NCBI GenBank assembly: GCA_943357275.1
Contig: CALRGL010000010.1
Location: forward strand, 1 to 19,263
Source of the DNA: Candidatus Uhrbacteria bacterium RIFOXYB12_FULL_58_10
GTDB taxonomy: Bacteria; Patescibacteriota; Patescibacteriia; UBA9934; GWF2-40-263
Direction of reading: 5' to 3'
DNA length: 19,263 nucleotides
Below, in pieces: positions 7,406-14,453 of the stretch. The notes beneath the pieces are model-generated. The model saw nothing but the letters and a program-made list of their open reading frames with translations, had not been told where the DNA came from and made no database searches. The position numbers were made by a program, and so were the translations under genes. Position 1 is the stretch's first letter, and each line of letters opens with the position of its first letter.

Positions 7406-7559
7406 ACTTGGTCTCTTTGTGCATTTGGTGATCTTTGCACCATTTGCAGAACTTGTGGAGTTCAAGGCGTTCCTTGAGCTTTTTCTTGTTCTTTTTACTG
7501 CGATATCCAACTCGTTTGCAGGAAGTACATTCGAGTTTAATGGCGTTATCTTGTGGCAT
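7404..7559 (-). CDS. rpmG: Large-subunit ribosomal protein bL33
   Basis: A 51-residue protein, typical for bL33. It begins MPQDNAIKLECTSCKRVGYR and continues with the lysine-rich SKKNKKKLKERLEL and the KFCKWCKDHQ end. The two CxxC pairs (ECTSC and FCKWC) form the zinc ribbon of the C+ form, which matches the presence of a zinc-type transporter nearby only in a general way. Start ATG at 7557-7559, without a visible Shine-Dalgarno. It has its own strong promoter and terminator and is transcribed divergently from the tRNA cluster. Confidence 0.95.
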   Translation of the reverse strand: MPQDNAIKLECTSCKRVGYRSKKNKKKLKERLELHKFCKWCKDHQMHKETK

Positions 7560-7578
7560 ACAGGGTTGTTACGGGCAG

Positions 7579-7607
7579 ATAATATCGGATAAGCCAAATC
7601 CTGTCAA
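7579..7607 (-). promoter_or_regulatory. Strong promoter of rpmG
   Basis: On the minus strand: TTGACA (7607-7602), exactly 17 bases, TATTAT (7584-7579). Expected start near 7572, leaving a leader of about 13 nt. Confidence 0.8.
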
Positions 7608-7633
7608 CTGGAGAAAAACGGGATAACTGGGGC

Positions 7634-7662
7634 TTCACAAATTGGAAAGGTTTTGTTATTAT
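7634..7662 (+). promoter_or_regulatory. Promoter of the tRNA cluster
   Basis: TTCACA at 7634-7639, 17-base spacer, TATTAT at 7657-7662. Expected start near 7669, about seven bases before tRNA-Thr. I see no further promoter of this quality before the second and third tRNAs, so all three tRNAs and the spacers between them are probably one transcript. Confidence 0.7.
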
Positions 7663-7675
7663 TCCGTCGTCCTAG

Positions 7676-7751
7676 GCCGTTGTAGCTCAGATGGTAGAGC
7701 ACATCCATGGTAAGGATGAGGTCTCGGGTTCAATTCCCGACAACGGCTCCA
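7676..7751 (+). tRNA. tRNA-Thr (anticodon GGT)
   Basis: A full cloverleaf: acceptor GCCGTTG / CAACGGC, D arm starting GCTC, anticodon stem CATCC / GGATG with loop ATGGTAA (anticodon 7710-7712) and T arm TCGGG-TTCAATT-CCCGA. The CCA end is encoded (7749-7751) after a T at position 73. First gene of the cluster. Confidence 0.97.
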
Positions 7752-7755
7752 GTCA

Positions 7756-7883
7756 GACTTCCAAAATTGTCGCCTGACTTGGGCTTCGGACGAAAACCAC
7801 CTCAACGACCTTGAGTGGTCGTCTCGGCGGTATTTCGCCCTCCAGCCCGGCGTCAGACAACAATTTTGGAAGTCTTACCATTT
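7756..7883 (+). ncRNA. Post-tRNA structured RNA element, copy 1 (unknown family)
   Basis: Starts four bases after the CCA end of tRNA-Thr. Outer helix: 15 perfect base pairs, 7756-7770 with 7860-7874. It continues inward as CTGAC / GTCAG (7774-7778, 7852-7856) and TTGGGCT / AGCCCGG (7779-7785, 7844-7850, two G-U pairs). Inside are two hairpins: ACGACC / GGTCGT (7805-7810, 7817-7822) and GGCG-GTATTT-CGCC (7826-7839). The single-stranded core includes TCGGACGAAAAC, ACCTCA, CTC and CTCC. The second copy at 8222-8343 keeps the unpaired core and changes the helices in compensating ways. TACCATTT (7876-7883) follows both copies. Function unknown: tRNA processing, a stable small RNA or a ribozyme-like role are possible. 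Confidence 0.75.
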
Positions 7884-8001
7884 GAAGTCAAACAACCTAC
7901 CAACGTGACCTCCCTTTTCCGTCTGCTTTGCAGCGGAAAATTTGGAAAGGATTCGGAATAGTTGCGTAGAATGAGACTTCCCTTTAGAATGCATTAACAA
8001 A
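7884..8001 (+). other. Linker in the first tRNA spacer, with one strong hairpin
   Basis: Between the two large elements of the first spacer. It holds the 11-bp hairpin TTTTCCG-t-CTGC / GCAG-CGGAAAA (7915-7940, loop TTT, one bulged T). The rest is unstructured as far as I can see. No protein gene is supported. Confidence 0.5.
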
Positions 8002-8131
8002 TGAGATCTCTGAAAAATGGTGAGATTTCATTGAACGGGCTGTCGATCCTCAGGAAAGGTAGGGTTCCCTACCTTGAGTGAGGTCGACGGGCGCCCGTGA
8101 AATGAAAGATCGCCGTTTTTCAGAGATCTCA
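8002..8131 (+). ncRNA. Pre-tRNA long-helix element before tRNA-Tyr
   Basis: One long rod ending two bases before tRNA-Tyr. Outer helix of 19 pairs, 8002-8020 with 8113-8131 (one G-U). Then TTTCATT / AATGAAA (8026-8032, 8101-8107), a tandem G-A/A-G step (8033-8034 with 8099-8100), ACGGGC / GCCCGT (8035-8040, 8093-8098), GTCGA-t-CCTCA / TGAGG-TCGAC (8042-8052, 8079-8088), an internal loop GGAA / TGAG that can form tandem sheared G-A pairs, and the tip AGGTAGGG / CCCTACCT (8057-8074). Such a rod would be an obvious RNase III substrate, but its G-A steps suggest a defined fold. Confidence 0.7.
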
Positions 8132-8133
8132 AT

Positions 8134-8218
8134 GGGTCGGTACTCAAGTGGTCAACGAGGGCAGACTGTAAATCTGCTGGCATCGCCTTCGGAGGTTCGA
8201 ATCCCCCCCGGCCCACCA
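8134..8218 (+). tRNA. tRNA-Tyr (anticodon GTA)
   Basis: An 85-nt class II tRNA with a long variable arm. Acceptor GGGTCGG / CCGGCCC (one T-G pair), anticodon stem GCAGA / TCTGC, loop CTGTAAA with anticodon at 8168-8170, T loop TTCGAAT, discriminator A and encoded CCA (8216-8218). Confidence 0.97.
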
Positions 8219-8221
8219 CTC

Positions 8222-8351
8222 GGCTTTCAAAATTTGACGATCTGCTTGGGCTTCGGACAAAAACTACCTCAACGTAGGATTTACCTACGTCTCGGCAGTA
8301 TTTTGCCCTCCAGCCCGGCGCATATCATCAAATTTTGAAAGCCTACCATTT
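8222..8351 (+). ncRNA. Post-tRNA structured RNA element, copy 2 (unknown family)
   Basis: Starts three bases after the CCA of tRNA-Tyr. Outer helix: 16 perfect pairs, 8222-8237 with 8328-8343. Then GATcTGC / GCAtATC (8239-8245, 8320-8326), TTGGGCT / AGCCCGG (8246-8252, 8312-8318), hairpin ACGTAGG / CCTACGT (8272-8278, 8284-8290) and hairpin GGCA-GTATTT-TGCC (8294-8307). Compared with copy 1, the GTATTT loop, the TCGGAC-AAAAC core, ACCTCAACG, CGTCTCGGC, GCCCTCCAGCCCGGCG and the trailing TACCATTT (8344-8351) are kept, while helix sequences differ with pairing preserved. Confidence 0.75.
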
Positions 8352-8383
8352 TCTTCGTTTCCTTTTCCCTATTCTCACCAGTA

Positions 8384-8508
8384 TTTGACCTTCAAAATTG
8401 CGCAAGATACGCAGCTCTGGAAGGAGGAAAGCTCGCGAGTCGACCATACGGGTCGGCGAGTGAGTTTCCGACTAAAGAGCAAGTAGCTTGCCAATTTTGG
8501 AGGTCAAA
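8384..8508 (+). ncRNA. Pre-tRNA long-helix element before the second tRNA-Thr
   Basis: Ends one base before tRNA-Thr. Outer helix of 17 pairs, 8384-8400 with 8492-8508 (one T-G), a bulged C8401, then GCAAG / CTTGC (8402-8406, 8487-8491) and GCTCT / AGAGC (8414-8418, 8476-8480). The inner part can form GGAAA / TTTCC (8426-8430, 8465-8469), CTCGC / GCGAG (8432-8436, 8456-8460) and CGACC / GGTCG (8441-8445, 8451-8455). It shares AGGAAAG and GAGTGAG with the element before tRNA-Tyr, both flanking the inner helix, but the overall fold matches less closely than the post-tRNA pair does. Confidence 0.6.
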
Positions 8509-8509
8509 C

Positions 8510-8585
8510 GCCGCCTTAGCTCAGCTGGTAGAGCAACACTTTTGTAAAGTGAAGGTCGTCGGTTCGAGTCCGACAGGCGGCTCCA
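8510..8585 (+). tRNA. tRNA-Thr (anticodon TGT)
   Basis: Acceptor GCCGCCT / AGGCGGC, D arm GCTC-AGCTGGTAGA, anticodon loop TTTGTAA (anticodon 8543-8545) on stem ACACT / AGTGA (terminal A-A mismatch), T arm GTCGG-TTCGAGT-CCGAC and encoded CCA (8583-8585) after T73, like the first tRNA-Thr. Last tRNA of the cluster. Confidence 0.97.
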
Positions 8586-8615
8586 AAAAACATCGTCATT
8601 CGACGATGTTTTTTT
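8585..8615. terminator. Bidirectional terminator of the tRNA cluster and the TPR operon
   Basis: The stem CATCGTC / GACGATG (8591-8597, 8602-8608) with loop ATTC has six A before it and six to seven T after it. The A-run starts at the last base of tRNA-Thr. The stop codon of the convergent minus-strand TPR gene lies inside the stem. Confidence 0.92.
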
Positions 8616-9435
8616 GTTCTGTTTGTTCTGTTGTTTTTGCAACGTATTTCTCTTTCACCTTTGTAAACCGTTCAGCAAACTCTTCGAGTTTTTTGTTTTC
8701 AGGATTGACCTCTTTTAATTTCTTTATTCCCTCACTTGCATCTTTAAGAGAACCGGACTGAAGGGATGCTTCGATATAAAAGTCGAGATACTTCGGATTT
8801 TTTGGTCGCTTCTTGATGGCTTTTTGTAAATGCTCTAACGATTTCTTTTCATTTCCCAACTCAAGTTCCAATTCACCAAGCGCCGCTAACACACTTGCAT
8901 CGTTTGGTGCCAATCTTAAAGAAAAGGAAAGAGTCTCTCGAGCTTGTTCAAACTGTTTATTCTTTCGATAGAGATTTCCCAATCCTTCGTAAGCTTCTAC
9001 ACTTTTTGGATTGTGAGAAATAATATCAATATATATTTTTTCTGCAGGAATGTATTCTTCTTGTTTTACAAATTCACTTGCCTGATCTGTGAGTTTACGA
9101 ATGCGTTCTTTGTCGTAAGCATGATGACCTTCTTCGGCAATACGTGTCAGTTTCTGGTAATACTGTTCGAGTGCATACAATCGTTGTACAGCTCGACGTC
9201 CATAGCGTGAAGCAAAACGTACAGCTGTTTCTGACCCTTTAACCACCTTTCCAAAGGCTCCCCCGCTCTTTCTGGTAAGCTTTTGAAAAATGATTTGTTC
9301 TTTCGTTGCTTTTAATTTTTCTTTTTGAATCGAATCAACATCAATCACACGCAACCGTGGAATGTTGCGAATCGCAATAAAAAGAAGGATAAGCACCCCA
9401 AGACCAAGGACACTGTAGGCAATAATCATGGTCAT
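8596..9435 (-). CDS. Membrane-anchored TPR protein
   Basis: 279 residues from the ATG at 9433-9435. One N-terminal transmembrane helix (about 3-22) is followed by a basic, helical region (30-100) and at least three tetratricopeptide repeats between about 125 and 250 (for example AEKIYIDIISHNPKSVEAYE, GLGNLYRKNKQFEQARETL, AALGELELELGNEKKSLEHL). The tail is Lys/Glu/Thr-rich. TPR proteins scaffold complexes; no partner is evident. The frame could start at 9486 inside tpiA, but the ATG ten bases after the tpiA stop is the natural one. Last gene of the holB-to-TPR operon. Confidence 0.85.
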   Translation of the reverse strand: MTMIIAYSVLGLGVLILLFIAIRNIPRLRVIDVDSIQKEKLKATKEQIIFQKLTRKSGGAFGKVVKGSETAVRFASRYGRRAVQRLYALEQYYQKLTRIAEEGHHAYDKERIRKLTDQASEFVKQEEYIPAEKIYIDIISHNPKSVEAYEGLGNLYRKNKQFEQARETLSFSLRLAPNDASVLAALGELELELGNEKKSLEHLQKAIKKRPKNPKYLDFYIEASLQSGSLKDASEGIKKLKEVNPENKKLEEFAERFTKVKEKYVAKTTEQTEQKNIVE

Positions 9436-9445
9436 AAAAGATCCG

Positions 9446-10219
9446 TTACGATTGGGCTTCAAGCACTTCGCTTGCGGCTTCCACAATCTCGTTAAACTGG
9501 TTAATCTTCACGCTTGCTCCTCCTACTAGCACACCATCCACCAACGATTCGCGTAAAAATTGATAAGCATTATCTGGAGTCACACTTCCACCATAGAGAA
9601 CACGAAATTGAGACGCGGGTATTTCTTTAAAGCGTTCGTGCAAGACACGCTTTATCCACTCATGCATCTCAAGCATTTGTGGAACTTCTGCACTCTGTCC
9701 TGTTCCAATAGCCCAAACAGGTTCATAAGCAATGAAGATCTTTTCCGCATTTTTTATCCGTAGACCGTCAAACGCTTTGAGAAGCTGTTCTTTGACAATG
9801 TCTCGTTCTTCCCCAGCATCACGCTGAGCTTTGGTTTCTCCTACACAAAGAATCACAACCAAATTATGCTCAAGAGCCTTCTGAACTTTTTTCTGAATCA
9901 TTTCATCTGTTTCACCCAGCACATGCCGACGTTCTGAATGTCCCAAGATCACATGCGTCACCCCCAACTCTTCAAACATCCTCGGACTAATCTCGCCTGT
10001 AAAGGCCCCCTGATCCTCCCAAGACATGTTTTGTGCTCCAAGAGCGGCATGTGAACGCGCAACAATTTTACGCACCTCTGAGAGGGCAACAAACGGTGGG
10101 CAGATCACAAGCTCTGGAATGTTCTTGCGCCCTCGTAATGTCAAAAGAGTGCCTCGAGCAAGCGCGACGCTTTCTCGCACACCCACATTCATTTTCCAGT
10201 TCGCAATAATTGTTTTCAT
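9446..10219 (-). CDS. tpiA: Triosephosphate isomerase
   Basis: Interconverts dihydroxyacetone phosphate and glyceraldehyde 3-phosphate in glycolysis; cytoplasmic. 257 residues, normal length. The catalytic residues are present: N7 and K9 in ANWKMN, H94 in LGHSERR and E166 in AYEPVWAIGTG, whose following residues form the flexible active-site lid. The phosphate-binding YGGSVTPDN and GVLVGGASV stretches are also intact. Its ATG overlaps the TGA of the peptidase gene (ATGA), so translation is coupled. Confidence 0.98.
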   Translation of the reverse strand: MKTIIANWKMNVGVRESVALARGTLLTLRGRKNIPELVICPPFVALSEVRKIVARSHAALGAQNMSWEDQGAFTGEISPRMFEELGVTHVILGHSERRHVLGETDEMIQKKVQKALEHNLVVILCVGETKAQRDAGEERDIVKEQLLKAFDGLRIKNAEKIFIAYEPVWAIGTGQSAEVPQMLEMHEWIKRVLHERFKEIPASQFRVLYGGSVTPDNAYQFLRESLVDGVLVGGASVKINQFNEIVEAASEVLEAQS

Positions 10220-11490
10220 AGCTTTACTGTTGAAAGGAACTCGCTTGTATCTTTATAGGGACCGATCACTGCGAGACACATCTTTTCTGTGTCCAATAAT
10301 TCTTTGGCCACCTTTGCAAGTTGTGCCTGAGTCACAGCGTCAATGCGTTTCAAATAGGTTGCTGGAACCGTGACACGATCTTGAAACATCAATTGGTTTG
10401 CAAACCATTGTGCGCGATCTTGACTGTCTTCCATTCGAATAGAGACCTGTCCATGTACGTAGGTTTTTGCTTCTTTGAGTTCTTGTGTTGTCACGCCGTC
10501 CTTTGCCATCTTTTTGACCTCTGTCAAAATCGTTTTCACAGCCAAGGGCATGCGTGTTCGATCAAGCCCAGCACGAATAGAAAAAGCTCCAACATCATCA
10601 TACAAATAATTTCCTGCTCCAACGGAATAAGCTAATCCTTTTTTCTCACGCACCTCTGTAAACAATCGTGAGCTCATGTTGCCTCCCAAAATGACAGACA
10701 ACAATCGAACCACAACATTCTTTTCATCTTGAATTCCGTAGGATGGGAATCCAAAGGCGACTTGTACTTGTGCCGTGTCTTTGTATTGAACGTTTACACG
10801 CTCTACAAGAGGGCGTGCTACTTGTGTTTCAAACGGTTCAAAACTATCCCCTTCCAAACGTGTGTCTTTATTCTTTCCAAACTTTTTCTCAATAAGTCCT
10901 TTCGCTTTTCGATCGATATTACCCGCAACAACTAAAACCATGTTTGATGGTCGATAGTACGCACTGTGATACGCCAAGATTTCTTCTTTTGGCATGGCCT
11001 TCATGCTTTCCGGAGAACCAGCAATATTCCAGCCAAGAGTGTTTTTACTGAACAAGATTTCTTCAAGCAAGTCCTCCACGTGTCGCGCTGGTGTATCGCG
11101 ATACATGTTGATTTCTTCAATCACGACTTTGCGTTCTCGATTCAATTCTTGTGTATCGAACTTGCTGTGAAAGATCATGTCTTCTAGAAGGTCAACCGCT
11201 GTTTCAAGATGATTCTTATCAACCTTCACGTAATACCCCGTGACATGTTTGTCCGTGAACGCATTAAAATCCGCTCCCACAGAATCCAGGATACGAGAAA
11301 TCACTTGCGCGTTTGGTCGACGCTTGGTTCCTTTAAACATCAAGTGTTCAATGAAGTGCGATGCACCGTTCACCTTTGGATATTCATAACGTGAACCAAC
11401 TCGTACCAAAACAAGAACCGTTACGGTGTCTGTTCCTTTGCTTGGCGCGAATAAGACGTGCATGCCGTTTGAGAGAGAAAATTCATTCAT
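10216..11490 (-). CDS. M16-family zinc metallopeptidase (processing-peptidase-like)
   Basis: 424 residues, a single-gene M16B peptidase like those related to mitochondrial processing peptidase. The inverted zinc motif HFIEH (H45, E48, H49) is followed about 76 residues later by the third ligand in VIEEINMYRD (E125/E126). The C-terminal M16 half carries SRLFTEVREKKGLAYSVGA, the family's R/Y substrate-binding stretch. No signal peptide, so probably cytoplasmic. Bacterial relatives degrade peptides and unfolded segments; the substrate here is unknown. The ATG overlaps the glyS stop (ATGA) and its TGA overlaps the tpiA ATG. Confidence 0.94.
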   Translation of the reverse strand: MNEFSLSNGMHVLFAPSKGTDTVTVLVLVRVGSRYEYPKVNGASHFIEHLMFKGTKRRPNAQVISRILDSVGADFNAFTDKHVTGYYVKVDKNHLETAVDLLEDMIFHSKFDTQELNRERKVVIEEINMYRDTPARHVEDLLEEILFSKNTLGWNIAGSPESMKAMPKEEILAYHSAYYRPSNMVLVVAGNIDRKAKGLIEKKFGKNKDTRLEGDSFEPFETQVARPLVERVNVQYKDTAQVQVAFGFPSYGIQDEKNVVVRLLSVILGGNMSSRLFTEVREKKGLAYSVGAGNYLYDDVGAFSIRAGLDRTRMPLAVKTILTEVKKMAKDGVTTQELKEAKTYVHGQVSIRMEDSQDRAQWFANQLMFQDRVTVPATYLKRIDAVTQAQLAKVAKELLDTEKMCLAVIGPYKDTSEFLSTVKL

Positions 11491-12827
11491 AGGTTTTGTG
11501 CAAAATAAGATTCGAGTTCGAGAAGTGGAATACGTACTTGTTCCATGGTGTCGCGATCACGAACGGTGACGGCTTGGTCGTTCAACGTATCGAAATCAAC
11601 CGTGACACAATAGGGCGTACCGATTTCATCTTGTCGTCGATAACGCTTTCCGATGGATTGTGTTTCATCGTAATCAACACGCCACTTCTTTGCGAGTCGT
11701 TCTGCCAGTGGTTGTGCAATCGATGAAAGTTCTTCTTTTTTTGAAAGAGGAAGAATAGCAATTTTGATAGGAGCAATTTCTTTTTTAAATCGAAGGACCA
11801 CACGCGTATCCTCTTCCCCACTTCCGGTTGTTACGGTTTCTTCGTGATAGGCCGACAACAAAACAGCAAGCAACGTTCGATCCACACCAAATGATGGTTC
11901 AATCACGTGCGGAACGTACTTTTCGTTTGTCATTGGATCGGTGTAGATCATGTTTTCCCCCGAATGTTTCGCGTGCGTAGACAAATCAAAGTCTGTGCGA
12001 TACGCAAGTCCATACAGTTCTTTACGACCAAATGGATAATCAAACTCAATATCAACGGTGCGTTTAGAATAGTGGGCTAGTTCATCTTTTTCTACTTCAA
12101 GATTATGTGTTTTGGATCGATCAATTCCAACACGATCCATAAATCCATACATGTTTTCGAGCCATGCTTCAAAGCTGACTTCCCACTGTGAGGGATGCAC
12201 AAAATATTCGATTTCCATTTGTTCGAATTCTCGCGTACGGAAAATAAAGTTCCCTGGTGTGATTTCATTTCGGAAGGCTTTTCCGATTTGTGCCATTCCA
12301 AACGGAACTCGCTTTCGGCTTGCCGTGATGACGTTTGGAAAATCTACAAACATGGCCTGAGCGGTTTCAGGTCGGAAGTAGGCAACGGCAGTTGCATCTT
12401 CTTTTGGACCAAGCCAAGTTTTCATCATCAAGTTAAACGACGCAGGTTCACTCCAATCTGTTGCTTTACAGCTTGGACAAGGTGTTTTTGCAAGATCTGT
12501 TCCAGGAGTTACCAAATGATCTGTGCGAAAGCGTTCATGACACTTTTTACATTCCACAAGTGGATCAGAAAACGTTGCCACGTGTCCCGAGGCTTCCCAC
12601 ACTTTTGGATTCATAATGAGAGCTGCGTCGATTCCAACCATGTCGAGTCGCTCCTGCACGAACATCTTCCACCAAGTCTGTTTGATATTATTTTTAAGCT
12701 CCACTCCAAGAGGACCGTAATCCCAAGAGTTCGCAAGACCACCATAAATATCTGAACCAGGAAACACAAAGCCCCGCGTCTTCGCGAGGTTTACGATCTT
12801 TTCCATTGTAACGTCTTGTTCTGCCAT
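11487..12827 (-). CDS. glyS: Glycine-tRNA ligase, single-chain class II type
   Basis: Charges tRNA-Gly. 446 residues, the homodimeric type found in many bacteria, archaea and eukaryotes rather than the alpha2-beta2 enzyme. Visible are the N-terminal SWDYGPLGVELKNN signature (34-47), an inserted zinc ribbon with CKKC (93-96) and CPSC (117-120), motif 2 FRNEITPGNF (185-194), motif 3 in IEPSFGVDRT (309-318) and a C-terminal anticodon-binding domain from about 350. Start ATG lies one base after the frr stop codon (TAATATG). Confidence 0.97.
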   Translation of the reverse strand: MAEQDVTMEKIVNLAKTRGFVFPGSDIYGGLANSWDYGPLGVELKNNIKQTWWKMFVQERLDMVGIDAALIMNPKVWEASGHVATFSDPLVECKKCHERFRTDHLVTPGTDLAKTPCPSCKATDWSEPASFNLMMKTWLGPKEDATAVAYFRPETAQAMFVDFPNVITASRKRVPFGMAQIGKAFRNEITPGNFIFRTREFEQMEIEYFVHPSQWEVSFEAWLENMYGFMDRVGIDRSKTHNLEVEKDELAHYSKRTVDIEFDYPFGRKELYGLAYRTDFDLSTHAKHSGENMIYTDPMTNEKYVPHVIEPSFGVDRTLLAVLLSAYHEETVTTGSGEEDTRVVLRFKKEIAPIKIAILPLSKKEELSSIAQPLAERLAKKWRVDYDETQSIGKRYRRQDEIGTPYCVTVDFDTLNDQAVTVRDRDTMEQVRIPLLELESYFAQNL

Positions 12828-12828
12828 A

Positions 12829-13383
12829 TTAAATCGTCATGATTTCTTCTTCTTTTGATTCCCCCATTTCACTAATGCGATCGTTGTAACTTTTTGTGAT
12901 CTTGTCGAGTTCGTCAAAGACTTTGAATTTTTCATCTTCACTAATCGCTTTTTCTTTTTCAAGTTTTCCAACAAGATCACGCACTTCTTCACGTACATGA
13001 CGAACCTTCACGCGTGACTCTTCAATTTTTTCTTTCATGATTTTGACCATTTGTTTTCGATTCTCTTCTGTCATCTGTGGCATCACAATACGCAGAATCG
13101 TTCCATCAATGACTGGATTCAAACCGATCCCAGCCGCACGAATGGCTTTCTCAACACTTTGCAATAAACTTTTATCCCATGGATCAATCACAATGCTCTT
13201 TGCGTCTGGAGTACTAATCGAACCCAAACCACGGATTTCCATTTGAGATCCGTAAGCATTCACTGCAATGTTTTCAACAAGCGCAGGAGTTGCTCGTCCT
13301 GTTCGAAGACCTCCTAGTTCTCTTTGTAAATACTCAATAGCAAGTTCGTAATCTGGTTTTGCCGCTTCAATCGTAGGATGCAT
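12829..13383 (-). CDS. frr: Ribosome recycling factor
   Basis: Splits the post-termination ribosome together with EF-G. 184 residues against the usual 185. Conserved stretches include LRTGRATPALVENI (26-39), AVNAYGSQMEI, IDPWDKSLL and the C-terminal helix NRKQMVKIMKEKIEESRVKV with VRHVREEVRD. Domain I, a three-helix bundle, and the small beta domain II are both complete. Within the operon it is preceded by the Asp-box lipoprotein gene after a 17-base gap and followed at once by glyS. Confidence 0.98.
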   Translation of the reverse strand: MHPTIEAAKPDYELAIEYLQRELGGLRTGRATPALVENIAVNAYGSQMEIRGLGSISTPDAKSIVIDPWDKSLLQSVEKAIRAAGIGLNPVIDGTILRIVMPQMTEENRKQMVKIMKEKIEESRVKVRHVREEVRDLVGKLEKEKAISEDEKFKVFDELDKITKSYNDRISEMGESKEEEIMTI

Positions 13384-13400
13384 ATAGTCAAATACTCTGA

Positions 13401-14453
13401 TTATTTTTGTACAGGAACCGCTTCTCCGATATATAACACTGAGGAATTTGTTGGATCAACTAACATTGCGCGTGCTTCTCGAGCTGATGGAAGCTTTTGT
13501 GTTTTCCAAGTCAGTCCTCCGTCAATAGATCGGTAAAACGATCCAGGTGTTGCATAGTACAACACATTACTATCTTTTGGATCAATGGCAGCTGAGCGAA
13601 TCACTGCTTCTCCTGGTGCCGTCAATAATTGAATCTGTTCCCATGTTTTTCCAAAGTCGTTTGAACGAAGAAGACCGTGTTGGGTAGATGCGATCACAAC
13701 GCTTGCATCAGGATTTTGTGTGAGGTTATAAACAATCTCACCGGATCGTGTTCCTTTTGGAAACTCAACTTTTTCCCAAGTCTCTCCCCCATCTGCTGTT
13801 CGTTCAATCCCTCCATTAAATGAAGAGACGAGAATCATACGGCTATCTGTGTTTGAAATAATGATCTGTGAGATCTCTTTGCCGATTTTCTTAATCGTTC
13901 TCCAGTCTCCGCCTCGGTTCTCACTTTTAAGAACGTCGCCATTTGAAAGTCCGATCCAAAGGGTGTTTGTGTTAAACCAGTCCACATTCACTTGCGAAAT
14001 AGTTGCATCACCTCGATTTTCTAAATAGAGTTCTTCGTTCAGAGATCGGAAACAATCCGTTGTTCCAACAAGCTTTCGTTCTGTCACAATATAAACCGTA
14101 CAAACATCTTTTGGATCAACGGCAACATCATAAACCGTCCCCGTGTTCAAGATCTTTTGTTTTGGTTGTCGCCAAGAAAGAGCCCCATCTTCTGTGAATA
14201 ACATCCCGTTGTTACGTGTCGATGCGTAAAGATAGTTTGTGTCTTGTGGATCCATGGTCAAACTAAGAATGTTTGTCGTTGCGAGTGTTCCAATTCCTTT
14301 GGCTGTTGGAACAAGAACCATTTGCGACCACTGTTGACCTGCATCGGTTGTTTTAAACACACCAGCATCGTTTCCAGACGTCCCACTTGCACCACCAAAA
14401 CATCCAGCACCAAGTAACACAATCGGGAAAAACGCGAAGAGAAGTTTTTTCAT
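13401..14453 (-). CDS. Asp-box (BNR/sortilin-like) beta-propeller lipoprotein
   Basis: 350 residues. Lipoprotein signal with lipobox LLGAGC (Cys 18), so exported and lipid-anchored. The mature part contains six Asp-box motifs of the form S/T-x-D-x-G-x-T-W: KTTDAGQQWS, FTEDGALSWR, KSENRGGDWR, RTADGGETWE, RSNDFGKTWE and RSIDGGLTWK. They are spaced as blades of a beta-propeller. Similar folds occur in sialidases, sortilin and Ycf48-like assembly factors; no sialidase active-site residues are recognisable. Its place between holB and frr looks like operon packing rather than shared function. The ATG overlaps the holB-like stop (ATGA). Confidence 0.88.
   Translation of the reverse strand: MKKLLFAFFPIVLLGAGCFGGASGTSGNDAGVFKTTDAGQQWSQMVLVPTAKGIGTLATTNILSLTMDPQDTNYLYASTRNNGMLFTEDGALSWRQPKQKILNTGTVYDVAVDPKDVCTVYIVTERKLVGTTDCFRSLNEELYLENRGDATISQVNVDWFNTNTLWIGLSNGDVLKSENRGGDWRTIKKIGKEISQIIISNTDSRMILVSSFNGGIERTADGGETWEKVEFPKGTRSGEIVYNLTQNPDASVVIASTQHGLLRSNDFGKTWEQIQLLTAPGEAVIRSAAIDPKDSNVLYYATPGSFYRSIDGGLTWKTQKLPSAREARAMLVDPTNSSVLYIGEAVPVQK

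Noticed and set aside
8028..8338. Open frames running through tRNA-Tyr and the adjoining hairpins
   Set aside because: They read across a tRNA. The minus-strand one begins MVGRGGFEPPKAMPADLQSA, the well-known spurious translation of antisense tRNA sequence.
7756..8343. Miniature transposon (MITE) explanation for the two post-tRNA elements
   Set aside because: MITE copies share their terminal repeats. Here the end sequences differ between copies while each remains complementary to its own partner, and both sit in the same position relative to tRNA ends. No target duplications are visible.
12195..12755. A 186-codon plus-strand frame inside glyS
   Set aside because: Cys/Phe/His/Arg-rich translation without ribosome site, antisense to an unmistakable glycyl-tRNA synthetase.
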